Below, in pieces: positions 15,091 through 23,346 of a stretch of DNA of 43,136 nucleotides (the first letter of the stretch is position 1; the number at the start of each line of letters is the position of its first letter). The notes under the pieces are model-generated. The model made no database searches and had not been told where the DNA came from. It saw only the letters and a list, made by a program, of their open reading frames with translations. Position numbers and translations under genes: made by a program. The stretch is from an uncultured Selenomonadales bacterium. Its GTDB lineage: Bacteria > Bacillota > Negativicutes > Selenomonadales > Selenomonadaceae. The DNA is taken from the NCBI GenBank assembly GCA_900314765.1, contig OMWN01000027.1:1-43136 (forward strand). Direction: 5' to 3'.

Positions 15091-16284
15091 ATGGCAAAAA
15101 AGACGATTGAAGATATTGACGTCAAGGGCAAAAAGGTGTTTGTCCGCGCGGATTTCAATGTGCCACTCGATGAGCATCAGAACATCACGAACGACAAGCG
15201 CATCCGCGCGACACTGCCAACGATAAATTATCTTTTGGAGCATGGCGCGGCTGTCATACTTGCAAGCCATCTCGGCAGGCCAAAAGGGAAGGTGAAGCCG
15301 GAGCTATCAACGAAGCCTGTTGCTGCGCGTCTGTCGGAGCTTTTGGGGCGTCCTGTTGCTTTTGCGACGGACTGCGTCGGCGAGCCCGCGAAGAAGGCTG
15401 CCGAGGCGATGAAGCCCGGCGATGTGCTGCTCCTCGAAAATCTGCGTTTCCATCCCGAGGAGGAAAAGAACGACCCAACATTTGCGAAGCAACTCGCTGA
15501 TCTCGCCGATGTCGTCGTCGATGACGCGTTTGGCTGCGCACATCGCGGCCATGCGTCGAATGAGGGCATCACGAAGTTCAAGGAGACAGTCGCGGGCTTC
15601 CTCATCGGCAAGGAGCTCAATTTCATCGGCAAAGCGCTTGAGGCACCGGAGCGTCCATTCGTTGCGATACTCGGCGGAGCGAAAGTCTCGGACAAAATCG
15701 GCGTCATATCGAATATGATAGACAAGGTCGATACCATCATCATCGGCGGCGGCATGGCGAACACGTTCCTTGCGGCTGAGGGCAAGAAAATCGGCAAATC
15801 GCTGACGGAGCCGGACAAGTACGATCTCGCAAGGGAGCTTCTCGATAAGGCGAAAGCCAAGGGCGTCAAAATGGTACTGCCCGTCGATGTCGTCGTGGCG
15901 GACGATTTCAAGGCCGATGCAAATCACAAGGTCGTATCGGCTGACAATATAGAGGACGGCTGGCAGGCGCTCGACGCGGGCCCCGAGACGGAGAAGCTCT
16001 ACGCGGAGGCGCTCAAGGGTGCAAAGACCATCGTCTGGAACGGGCCGATGGGCGTGTTCGAGTTTGACGCGTTCGCACATGCGACGGAGGCCGTAGCGAA
16101 GGCCGTGGCAGACGCGACAGAGGCAGGAGCCGTGAGCATCGTGGGCGGCGGCGACTCCATCAGCGCGCTCAAAAAAACGGGTCTCTCCGACAAGATCAGC
16201 CACATATCGACGGGCGGCGGCGCAACGCTTGAGTATCTCGAGGGCAAAGTGCTGCCAGGACTTGCGGCCATCGCTGATAAATGA
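15091..16284 (+). CDS. pgk: Phosphoglycerate kinase
   Basis: Pgk transfers the acyl phosphate of 1,3-bisphosphoglycerate to ADP. The 397-residue protein has the N-terminal [12 protein letters not shown], the substrate loops ASHLGRPKG and [11 protein letters not shown], and the hinge [10 protein letters not shown]. The C-terminal nucleotide site includes GPMGVFE and the glycine-rich [14 protein letters not shown] at 15091 is chosen over 15076 because GGGGGAG sits 7 nt before it and pgk proteins begin close to [12 protein letters not shown]. tpiA follows after 12 nt, so they are cotranscribed. Confidence 0.98.
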   Translation: MAKKTIEDIDVKGKKVFVRADFNVPLDEHQNITNDKRIRATLPTINYLLEHGAAVILASHLGRPKGKVKPELSTKPVAARLSELLGRPVAFATDCVGEPAKKAAEAMKPGDVLLLENLRFHPEEEKNDPTFAKQLADLADVVVDDAFGCAHRGHASNEGITKFKETVAGFLIGKELNFIGKALEAPERPFVAILGGAKVSDKIGVISNMIDKVDTIIIGGGMANTFLAAEGKKIGKSLTEPDKYDLARELLDKAKAKGVKMVLPVDVVVADDFKADANHKVVSADNIEDGWQALDAGPETEKLYAEALKGAKTIVWNGPMGVFEFDAFAHATEAVAKAVADATEAGAVSIVGGGDSISALKKTGLSDKISHISTGGGATLEYLEGKVLPGLAAIADK

Positions 16285-16296
16285 GGGGTGATTAAA

Positions 16297-17055
16297 ATGA
16301 GAAGACCGATTATCGCCGGCAACTGGAAGATGAACAAGACGAACAGCGAGGCAATGAGCCTCGTGAAAGAATTCGTGCCGCTCGTGAGCGGTGTCGATGA
16401 TGTTGACATCGTGATTTGTCCGCCCGCCACGGCCATTGCGGCTGTCGCGGACGCCGTGAAGGGCACGAATGTCGCCGTGGGAGCGCAGAACGTGCATTGG
16501 GAAGAAAGCGGCGCATATACGGGCGAGATTGCGCCAGCGATGCTCACGGAGCTCGGCGTCACGTACTCCATCATCGGCCATTCAGAGCGTCGTCAGTATT
16601 TCGGCGAGACGGACGAGGGCGTGGGCAGGCGCGCGCATGCGGCGCTCGCGCATGGCATCACGCCGATTATCTGCGTCGGCGAGTCGCTCGAGATTCGCGA
16701 GAAGGGCACATATCTTGATTTCGTCGCAGCGCAGGTGAAGGCTGCACTCAAAGGCTTTAAGCCCGACGAGGTCAAAAAGCTCGTCATAGCGTATGAGCCG
16801 ATATGGGCCATCGGCACGGGCAAGACGGCGACGTTTGAGCAGGCCGAGGAGGTCTGCGCGCACATCCGCGAGACGGTGAAGGCTGAGGCGGGCGCCGAGG
16901 CCGCTGACGCGATGCGCATACAGTACGGCGGCAGCGTGAAGCCCGCGACGATAAAGGGGCTCATGGAGAAGCCGAATGTCGATGGCGCGCTCGTCGGCGG
17001 CGCGGCGCTCAAAGCGAAGGATTTCTCTGAAATCGTGAAATTTAAGGAGCAGTGA
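16297..17055 (+). CDS. tpiA: Triose-phosphate isomerase
   Basis: TpiA interconverts dihydroxyacetone phosphate and glyceraldehyde-3-phosphate. The 252 residues form the usual TIM barrel. Visible: N9 and K11 in IIAGNWKMN, the catalytic histidine in IGHSERRQYFGE, the catalytic glutamate in VIAYEPIWAIGTGKTA, and the phosphate-binding QYGGSVKP and VDGALVGGAAL. ATG at 16297 follows GAGGGG by 8 nt; a GTG at 16288 lies inside that ribosome site and is rejected. The stop is one base before the gpmI start. Confidence 0.98.
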   Translation: MRRPIIAGNWKMNKTNSEAMSLVKEFVPLVSGVDDVDIVICPPATAIAAVADAVKGTNVAVGAQNVHWEESGAYTGEIAPAMLTELGVTYSIIGHSERRQYFGETDEGVGRRAHAALAHGITPIICVGESLEIREKGTYLDFVAAQVKAALKGFKPDEVKKLVIAYEPIWAIGTGKTATFEQAEEVCAHIRETVKAEAGAEAADAMRIQYGGSVKPATIKGLMEKPNVDGALVGGAALKAKDFSEIVKFKEQ

Positions 17056-17056
17056 A

Positions 17057-18619
17057 ATGGCAAAGCTTGAAAATGCGCCAATCATGCTGATCATCATGGA
17101 CGGCTGGGGCATAGGCGACCCGCACTCGAAGACGAATGCTGTGGCCGTGGCGAAGACGCCTGTCATAGATGCGCTTTTCGCGGAAAACCCAAGGACAGAG
17201 CTTTTGGCCTCGGGCGAGGCGGTAGGGCTCCCCGATGGGCAGATGGGCAATTCGGAGGTCGGCCATACGAACATCGGCGCGGGCCGCGTCGTCTATCAGG
17301 ACCTCACGCGCATCACGCGCGCGATACGCGACGGCTCCTTCTATAAAAATGAGGCGTTCAACAAGGCCATCGACGTGGCGAAGGAAAAGGGCGGCGCGCT
17401 TCATCTTTTCGGGCTGCTCTCGACGGGCGGCGTTCACAGCCACATCGATCACCTTTTTGCGCTGATAAAGCTCGCGCACGACAAGGGACTCGAAAATGTC
17501 TGGGTGCATGCGTTTCTTGATGGGCGCGACGTGGCGCCGAAGAGTGCGCTCGGATTCGTCGAGGCGCTTGAGAAGAAGATGGGCGAGATGGGTACGGGCA
17601 AAATCGCGACGGTCTCGGGCAGATTTTACGCGATGGACCGCGATAAAAGGTGGCCGCGCGTTGAGAAGGCGTATAATGTCATCGCTCATGCGGATGGGCC
17701 AAAGGCGAAGTCAGCGGGCGAGGCGATAAAGTCGTCGTACGATGAGGGCGTGACGGACGAATTCGTCGTGCCTGTCGCCATAGATGGCTACGCAGGCATG
17801 AGCGAGAATGACAGCGTGATTTTCTACAATTTCCGCCCAGACAGGGCGCGCGAGATGACGCACGCTTTCACCGATGAGACGTTTGACGCTTTCCCGCGCG
17901 ATGATAAGCTCCGCCGCACGCCGGAGCAGTACGCGACGATGACGCAGTACGAGGCGGGGCTCGGCGTGACGATTGCATATCCGCCCGAGGAGCTCACGAA
18001 GACGCTCGGCGAAATCATCGAGGGTGAGGGCATGACGCAGCTCCGCATCGCGGAGACGGAGAAATACGCGCACGTGACGTTTTTCTTCAACGGCGGACTT
18101 GAGAAGCCGTACGCAGGGGAGGACCGCATCCTTGTGCCGTCGCCGAAGGTCGCGACGTATGACCTCAAGCCAGAGATGAGCGCCGTGGAGGTCACGGACA
18201 AAGTCGTCGCCGCGATTGACTCGGGGAAATACGACTTCATCATATTGAACTACGCAAATGGCGACATGGTCGGCCACACGGGCGTGATGGACGCGGCGGT
18301 GAAGGCCGTCGAGACGGTCGACACGTGCGTGGGGCGCTGTGTCGATGCAGTGAAGCGCGCGGGCGGCATCGTGCTCATCACGGCCGACCACGGCAACTGC
18401 GAAGTGATGGTGGAGCCGAAGACGGGCGAGCCATTCACGCAGCATACGACGAACCCCGTGCCGTTCACGATTGTCATGAGCGACGCGGCGAAGAGTGCGC
18501 GCGCGAAAGCGATGACGCTTCACAAAGGCAAGCTCTCGGACATCGCGCCGACGATGCTTGAGCTTGCGGGCATAGCAATTCCAAAAGAAATGACGGGCAC
18601 GTCTCTGATTGAAGATTGA
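17057..18619 (+). CDS. gpmI: Phosphoglycerate mutase, 2,3-bisphosphoglycerate-independent
   Basis: GpmI converts 3-phosphoglycerate to 2-phosphoglycerate through a phosphoserine and two Mn2+ ions. The 520 residues fit the alkaline-phosphatase-like family. Motifs: LIIMDGWGIG with metal ligand D15, GQMGNSEVGHTNIGAGR with nucleophile S66, HAFLDGRDVAP, NYANGDMVGHTG, and ITADHGNCEVM near the C-terminus. The ribosome site AAGGAG overlaps the end of tpiA. Enolase, often next in such clusters, is not present in the window. No terminator follows at once; the first strong one is at 18849. Confidence 0.98.
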   Translation: MAKLENAPIMLIIMDGWGIGDPHSKTNAVAVAKTPVIDALFAENPRTELLASGEAVGLPDGQMGNSEVGHTNIGAGRVVYQDLTRITRAIRDGSFYKNEAFNKAIDVAKEKGGALHLFGLLSTGGVHSHIDHLFALIKLAHDKGLENVWVHAFLDGRDVAPKSALGFVEALEKKMGEMGTGKIATVSGRFYAMDRDKRWPRVEKAYNVIAHADGPKAKSAGEAIKSSYDEGVTDEFVVPVAIDGYAGMSENDSVIFYNFRPDRAREMTHAFTDETFDAFPRDDKLRRTPEQYATMTQYEAGLGVTIAYPPEELTKTLGEIIEGEGMTQLRIAETEKYAHVTFFFNGGLEKPYAGEDRILVPSPKVATYDLKPEMSAVEVTDKVVAAIDSGKYDFIILNYANGDMVGHTGVMDAAVKAVETVDTCVGRCVDAVKRAGGIVLITADHGNCEVMVEPKTGEPFTQHTTNPVPFTIVMSDAAKSARAKAMTLHKGKLSDIAPTMLELAGIAIPKEMTGTSLIED

Positions 18620-18848
18620 CGATTGATGATTGATGAACGACGACGGCGGCTATCGATTGAAAAAATTTGATTGCGATTCAATCGATGACATTGCAAATAA
18701 AATTCGCAAAGAAAGTTGAATCGAATTTGAAATTTGCAAACGCAAAAAATTTGCGCTGAAAATTTTGCGAGAGTCGTCACAATTTCATAACGAGCGACAA
18801 AATAAACAGTTTGGATTTTGATGCGTCAAAATTTTTGAGCTGTTAAGG

Positions 18849-18894
18849 AAACGCTGATTAATTGAAGTGGAAATAATCAGCGTTTTCTTTTTTT
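18849..18894 (+). terminator. Terminator and hairpin E1, upstream of potA
   Basis: AAACGCTGATTA pairs exactly with TAATCAGCGTTT and is followed by TCTTTTTTT. It lies 230 nt past gpmI and may end gpmI read-through. The same CGCTGA...TCAGCG sequence recurs 100 nt downstream and at 29842. The stretch from 18620 to 18848 holds AT-rich DNA with TTGATGATTGATG-like repeats and no gene. Confidence 0.7.
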
Positions 18895-18921
18895 ATTCTT
18901 TATTTTTGTGTGCGAAATAGG

Positions 18922-18927
18922 TATAAT
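18922..18927 (+). promoter_or_regulatory. Probable -10 element of potA
   Basis: A perfect TATAAT lies about 95 nt upstream of potA; the -35 is poor (TTTATT at 17 nt). Transcripts would carry hairpin E2 in their leader. Confidence 0.4.
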
Positions 18928-18948
18928 ATGATGAAGTTTTGTTTAAGA

Positions 18949-18990
18949 AAACGCTGACGAATAGATTGAACGAATTGGAATAATCAGCGC
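18949..18990 (+). repeat. Hairpin E2 in the potA leader
   Basis: AAAACGCTGA...TAATCAGCGC resembles E1 closely, but the stem is shorter and no T-run follows. It is a near-duplicate of E1 in the predicted potA 5' leader. Function is unknown. Confidence 0.5.
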
Positions 18991-19024
18991 TTCTTATGCT
19001 AATCGTGTTTGAAGGGGATGGATC

Positions 19025-20068
19025 ATGGAAGTTACGCCTATCATCAATTTGGTGAATCTGACGAAAAAATTTGAGGACCATACGGTGCTCGATCACATAA
19101 ATCTCACGGTGAGAAAAAATGAATTTCTCACGCTCCTGGGGCCGTCGGGCTGCGGCAAGACGACGACGCTGCGCATCATAGCGGGATTTGAGAAGCCGAC
19201 GGAGGGCGAGGTGCTTTTCGGCGGCGAGGACGTCAGCCACGTGCCGCCGTATCTGCGCCCCGTCAACACGGTGTTCCAGCGTCACGCGCTTTTCCCGCAC
19301 ATGAACGTGTTCGAGAATGTCGCTTTCGGTCTCGCGGTCAAAAAGACGCCGAAGAGTGAGATAAAGGAGCGCGTGGGCGAGATGCTCGCGCTCGTCAATC
19401 TCGCGGGATTTGAAAATCGCGAAATCTCATCGCTGTCGGGCGGCCAACAGCAGCGCGTCGCCATTGCGCGCGCGCTCGTGAATGATCCAGAGGTGCTGCT
19501 CTTAGATGAGCCGCTCTCAGCGCTCGACATGAAGCTCAGGAAAGACATGCAGGTCGAGCTCAAGCGCATACAGCAGCGCGTGGGCTCGACGTTCATCTAC
19601 GTGACGCATGACCAAGAGGAAGCGCTGACGATGAGCGACACCGTCGTCGTCATGAACGGCGGCGTCATTCAGCAAATCGGGCGTCCAGAGGACATATACA
19701 ACGAGCCGCGCAATCCGTTTGTCGCGGACTTCATCGGCGAGAGCAACATATTGCCGGGTCGCATGATACGAGACGAGCTCTGCGAATTCGCGGGGCGTGA
19801 ATTCGTCTGCGTCGACAAAAATCTCGGCGAGGACATGCCGGCGGACATCGTCGTGCGCCCTGAGGACATCGTCATCGTCGCGCCCGAGGCGGGAATGCTG
19901 CGCGGCGTCGTCACGTCCGTCACGTTCAAGGGCGTCCACTACGAGATGATCATCAAGGCGCCCGATGGCTATGAGTGGCTCGCGCAGAGCACGGCGATGA
20001 CGCCTGAGGGCACGGAGGTCGGCATGAACATCGGCCCGAACGAGATACACGTGATGATAAGGAGGTAA
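19025..20068 (+). CDS. potA: Spermidine/putrescine ABC transporter ATP-binding protein
   Basis: PotA powers polyamine import. The 347-residue protein has Walker [15 protein letters not shown] (about 38-51), the signature [17 protein letters not shown], Walker [13 protein letters not shown], and the H-loop [13 protein letters not shown]-terminal TOBE-type domain (about 240-345) is usual for PotA/MalK-like subunits. The Q-loop reads [15 protein letters not shown], as in PotA. The ATG follows GAAGGGGATGG. potB starts 6 nt after the stop. Polyamine specificity is assigned from the gene order potABC plus potD. Confidence 0.95.
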   Translation: MEVTPIINLVNLTKKFEDHTVLDHINLTVRKNEFLTLLGPSGCGKTTTLRIIAGFEKPTEGEVLFGGEDVSHVPPYLRPVNTVFQRHALFPHMNVFENVAFGLAVKKTPKSEIKERVGEMLALVNLAGFENREISSLSGGQQQRVAIARALVNDPEVLLLDEPLSALDMKLRKDMQVELKRIQQRVGSTFIYVTHDQEEALTMSDTVVVMNGGVIQQIGRPEDIYNEPRNPFVADFIGESNILPGRMIRDELCEFAGREFVCVDKNLGEDMPADIVVRPEDIVIVAPEAGMLRGVVTSVTFKGVHYEMIIKAPDGYEWLAQSTAMTPEGTEVGMNIGPNEIHVMIRR

Positions 20069-20074
20069 TCACCA

Positions 20075-20890
20075 ATGGAAAGACGTTGGCTGGTTTATCC
20101 GTATCATCTGTGGATGCTCATTTTCACGGTCATACCGCTTGCGCTGATTTTCTTTTTCGCATTCACGGAGCCATCGACGTACGCGTTCACACTCGAGAAC
20201 ATCAAGAGAGCCGCAGAGCCTGTGTATCTTCAGGTGCTCGGCCACTCCGTGTGGCTCGCCGCCGTATCGACGTTTCTGTGCTTTCTGATTGGCTACCCGA
20301 TGGCGATGATACTCGTGAGCTCGCGCGTGAAATACCGCAACATGATGGTGATGCTCGTCATCATCCCGATGTGGATGAATTTTCTTCTGCGCACATACGC
20401 GTGGATGACGCTTTTGGAGAAAAACGGCCTCATAAATGCCATCGTGAAATTTTTTGGCGGCGCGACGGTGCAATTTCTCTACACGGACGGCGCGGTGCTC
20501 CTCGGCATGGTCTACAATTTCCTGCCGTTCATGATACTGCCGATATATTCTGTGCTGATGAAAATGGACAAAAGCCTCGTCGAAGCGGCAGAAGACCTCG
20601 GCGCAGACGCGTTCACGACGTTTCGCCGCGTGACGTTCCCGCTGTCGCTCCCGGGCGTCTACGCGGGCATGCTCATGGTGTTCATGCCGGCCGTCACGAC
20701 GTTCGTCATATCGAGGCTCCTCGGCGGCGGCCAGTACATGCTCATCGGCAATGTCATAGAGCAGCAGTTCCTCGCCATAGGCAACTGGGGCTTCGGCTCG
20801 GCGCTCTCCGTGCTCATGATGGTGCTCATCATGATAAGCATGGCGTTCCTTTCGCGCTACAATAAGGCGGGAGGTGGCATGTACTTATGA
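20075..20890 (+). CDS. potB: Spermidine/putrescine ABC transporter permease PotB
   Basis: The 271-residue inner-membrane permease has about six membrane helices. Near residues 165-195 it has the EAA loop for PotA contact (LVEAAEDLGADAFTTFRRVTFPLSLPG). The family N-terminus (YHLWMLIFTVIPLALIFFFAF) is present. The start follows an AAGGAGG ribosome site at the end of potA. The stop overlaps the potC start as ATGA (4 bp), indicating translational coupling. Confidence 0.95.
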   Translation: MERRWLVYPYHLWMLIFTVIPLALIFFFAFTEPSTYAFTLENIKRAAEPVYLQVLGHSVWLAAVSTFLCFLIGYPMAMILVSSRVKYRNMMVMLVIIPMWMNFLLRTYAWMTLLEKNGLINAIVKFFGGATVQFLYTDGAVLLGMVYNFLPFMILPIYSVLMKMDKSLVEAAEDLGADAFTTFRRVTFPLSLPGVYAGMLMVFMPAVTTFVISRLLGGGQYMLIGNVIEQQFLAIGNWGFGSALSVLMMVLIMISMAFLSRYNKAGGGMYL

Positions 20891-21669
20891 TGAGATTTTT
20901 GAGACGCTTTTACGCGCTGATTATTTTCGGATTTCTCTATCTGCCGATTTTCGTGCTGATTATTTTCTCGTTCAATGCGTCGAAGTCGCGCGCCACATGG
21001 GAAGGCTTCACGCTGCGCTGGTATGAGGAACTTTTCGACAGCAGCGCAATACTCGGGGCACTCGAGAACACGCTGACGGTCGCAGTCATTGCGTCCATAT
21101 GCGCGACGGTGATTGGCACGCTCGCGGCATTCGCGATGTACAAGGACATGAAGCCGTGGGAGCAGAAAGTCGTGATGAACCTCACGTATCTCCCCGTTCT
21201 GAACCCGGACATCGTGACGGGCATATCGCTGATGCTGCTGTTCATATTCGTGAAGCTCAATCTTGGCCTCGTGTCGCTCCTTTTGGCGCATACGGTGTTC
21301 AACGTGCCGTACGTCATGCTCACGGTGCTGCCGAAACTCAAGCAGTTCGACAGCAGCCTGTACGAGGCGGCACTCGACCTAGGCGCGAGCCCGTCGTACG
21401 CGTTTCGCCGAATCGTGTTCCCAGAGATACTGCCCGGCATCATAACGGGCGCGCTCTTCGCGTTCACGCTCTCGATTGATGATTTCGTCATCAGTTTTTT
21501 CACGACGGGCTCGGGCGTGAATAATCTCTCGATACTCATCTACTCGATGGCAAGGCGCGGCATTCATCCGACAATCAACGCGCTCTCGACGCTGATGTTC
21601 CTGACGGTGCTCGTGCTTTTGCTCCTCGTGAACAAGCGTGTCGTAGAGGGGGAAAATAAGAATAAGTAA
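20887..21669 (+). CDS. potC: Spermidine/putrescine ABC transporter permease PotC
   Basis: This 260-residue permease pairs with PotB. It has six membrane helices, YLPIFVLIIFSFNASKS near the N-terminus, and the EAA loop SLYEAALDLGASPSYAFRRI. The segment FAFTLSIDDFVISFFTTG is characteristic of PotC. It overlaps potB by 4 bp. The partner potD lies 525 bp downstream on the same strand, with two repeat elements in between; in most genomes potC and potD are adjacent. Confidence 0.95.
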   Translation: MMRFLRRFYALIIFGFLYLPIFVLIIFSFNASKSRATWEGFTLRWYEELFDSSAILGALENTLTVAVIASICATVIGTLAAFAMYKDMKPWEQKVVMNLTYLPVLNPDIVTGISLMLLFIFVKLNLGLVSLLLAHTVFNVPYVMLTVLPKLKQFDSSLYEAALDLGASPSYAFRRIVFPEILPGIITGALFAFTLSIDDFVISFFTTGSGVNNLSILIYSMARRGIHPTINALSTLMFLTVLVLLLLVNKRVVEGENKNK

Positions 21670-21686
21670 ATTAAAAATATAAAAAA

Positions 21687-21838
21687 TGACTCGGTGATGC
21701 CTGTCCTCATCCACTGCGCAATTTCGACAGGCTCTAAGGCTTTACTCCTCGCGGCAAAAGCGAAAACACGCCGCTTCGGAGCAAGCCAAAGAGCCTATAT
21801 GAAATTGCTAAGTTACTTCTGACAGGCATCGCCTCGGG
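21687..21838. repeat. Repeat D1: 152-bp covarying multi-stem palindrome
   Basis: The sequence folds almost end to end. An outer stem GGTGATGCCTGTC/GACAGGCATCGCC is followed inward by GCAATTTC/GAAATTGC, AGGCTCT/AGAGCCT, then GGCTT and CTCC with GGAG and AAGCC. The apical stem is GCGGC/GCCGC around a loop AAAAGCGAAAACAC. The copy at 42217-42367 keeps the same fold with compensatory changes in at least two stems. It starts 17 nt after the potC stop, encodes nothing, and could act as RNA or as a DNA hairpin. Confidence 0.85.
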
Positions 21839-21866
21839 AATAATCTGGAACTCACACGTTTGTAAA

Positions 21867-22106
21867 GACCCTCTCCGCCCCTGCGGGGCACCTCCCCCAG
21901 AGTGGGAGGCAAAGTATGAGAGTCTTAATGCTAGAACCTAACGAAAGAAGAAAACATGTTACACTTTCAATAATCGATTTTTTTCTAGAGTAAAGGATTT
22001 CATGCTTTCATGTGTGGATTTTCAGCTAATGCAAATAATCTCAGCATCTGTGACGCCAGCCTCCCCAATGGGGGAGGTGCCGAGCGACTGCGAGGCGGAG
22101 AGGGTC
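21867..22106. repeat. Repeat A2: 240-bp element with terminal inverted repeats (subfamily I)
   Basis: The ends are GACCCTCTCCGCC (21867-21879) and its exact complement (22094-22106). The interior aligns with that of A1, including CAGCTAATGCAAATAATCTC near the right end. Unlike A1 it lacks the CATGCC/GGCATG insertion; the right module reads GGGGGAGGTGCCGAGCGACT. It lies between D1 and potD. Confidence 0.85.
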
Positions 22107-22145
22107 ACTTCACCGTCGCGCTAGTCAACAAAAAATAGAAATAAA

Positions 22146-22163
22146 TTGTATAAAATTATACAA
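22146..22163. promoter_or_regulatory. Perfect palindrome upstream of potD, possible operator
   Basis: TTGTATAA and TTATACAA form exact 8-bp inverted arms around AA, 32 nt before the potD start. The position and symmetry suit a dimeric repressor site overlapping a promoter. This is inference only. Confidence 0.35.
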
Positions 22164-22194
22164 ATTTAAAACAAATGAGAGGGGTCTTGTTATT

Positions 22195-23250
22195 TTGAAA
22201 AAAACGGCTAAAATCATGTCGCTCATTCTGATGGTCGTCATTTGCGCGATTGCGCTCGTCGGCTGTGGCGGCGGCAAGAAGGCTGAGCGAGAGCTCAAAG
22301 TCTACAACTGGGGCGACTATATCGATCCCGATGTGCTCGCTGACTTCGAGAAGGAGACGGGCATCCACGTCATCTACGACACGTTCGCGACGAATGAGGA
22401 CATGTACGTGAAAATCAAGTCGGGCGGCAGCGACTACGATGTGGCCATCCCGTCGGACTACATGATTTCGCGCATGATACGCGACGGCCTGCTCGAGAAA
22501 ATCGACACGTCGAAAATCGAGAACTACAAGCTCATCGGAAAAGACTACAAGGATTTGCCGTTTGACCCGAAAAATGAGTACTCCGTGCCGTATATGTGGG
22601 GCACGGTCGGCATCGTCTACAACACGAAAATGGTGACGGACCCCGTCGACAGCTGGTCGATACTCTGGAATCCAAAATACGCGAAGCAGATATTCATGCT
22701 CGACAGCCCGCGCGACTCCATCGGCATCACGCTCAAATATCTCGGCTACTCGCTCAACACGGGCAATGAGGCAGAGCTCGAGGCGGCAGGCAAGAAGCTC
22801 ATAGAGCAGAAGCCGCTCGTGCTCGCGTATGTCGTCGATGAGGTCAAGGACAAGATGATAGCGGGCGAGGGCGCGCTCGCCGTCGTATGGTCGGGCGACG
22901 CCGTGTTCATGATGGAGAAAAATCCTGATCTCGCGTACGCAATCCCAAAGGAAGGCACGAACTATTGGTTTGACTCGATGGTCATCCTCAAGGGCGCAAA
23001 GCACAAGGCAGAGGCCGAGGAATTCATCAATTTCATGACGCGTCCGGACATTGCGAAGCGCAATGTCGAGTACATCGGCTACGCGTCGCCAATCCCTGAG
23101 GTCGTGAAGATGCTCGACCCAGAGGTGCAGAAAGACCTCGCGTCATATCCGCCGAAGGAAATGTTCAAGAACTGGGAAGTGTTCAGCGATCTCTCGGAGA
23201 ATCTGCCGAAGTATGACAAAGTCTGGACAGAGGTCAAGGTCGCGCAATAA
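22195..23250 (+). CDS. potD: Spermidine/putrescine-binding lipoprotein PotD
   Basis: The 351-residue solute-binding protein captures polyamines outside the inner membrane for PotABC. A lipoprotein signal peptide is clear (basic start, hydrophobic core, lipobox LVGC with C24). The mature part has the type-II binding-protein motifs KVYNWGDYIDPDVL, SDYDVAIPSDYMISRM, VPYMWGTVGIVYNT and GALAVVWSGDAV. The start is TTG, preceded by GAGAGGGG at a rather long spacing of about 13 nt; no better start is present. It has its own leader, so it may be regulated separately from potABC. Confidence 0.94.
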   Translation: MKKTAKIMSLILMVVICAIALVGCGGGKKAERELKVYNWGDYIDPDVLADFEKETGIHVIYDTFATNEDMYVKIKSGGSDYDVAIPSDYMISRMIRDGLLEKIDTSKIENYKLIGKDYKDLPFDPKNEYSVPYMWGTVGIVYNTKMVTDPVDSWSILWNPKYAKQIFMLDSPRDSIGITLKYLGYSLNTGNEAELEAAGKKLIEQKPLVLAYVVDEVKDKMIAGEGALAVVWSGDAVFMMEKNPDLAYAIPKEGTNYWFDSMVILKGAKHKAEAEEFINFMTRPDIAKRNVEYIGYASPIPEVVKMLDPEVQKDLASYPPKEMFKNWEVFSDLSENLPKYDKVWTEVKVAQ

Positions 23251-23346
23251 TTCTGCGGCCAGCAATTTCATGCAAAAATAGGCAGGGCGGATGAAATCTC
23301 ATATCCGCCCATGCTTTTTTCACATCATATTTAAGGGGTATCAATT

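Noticed and set aside
18620-18848. A further C-type repeat after gpmI
   Set aside because: Strings like GCAAAAAATTTGCG resemble C ends, but the internal blocks and second end are missing; AT-rich chance similarity is likely.
11936-23250. One polyamine operon linking the SpeD-like gene and potABCD
   Set aside because: They lie on opposite strands and are 7 kb apart, with glycolytic genes in between. Only a loose metabolic link can be claimed.
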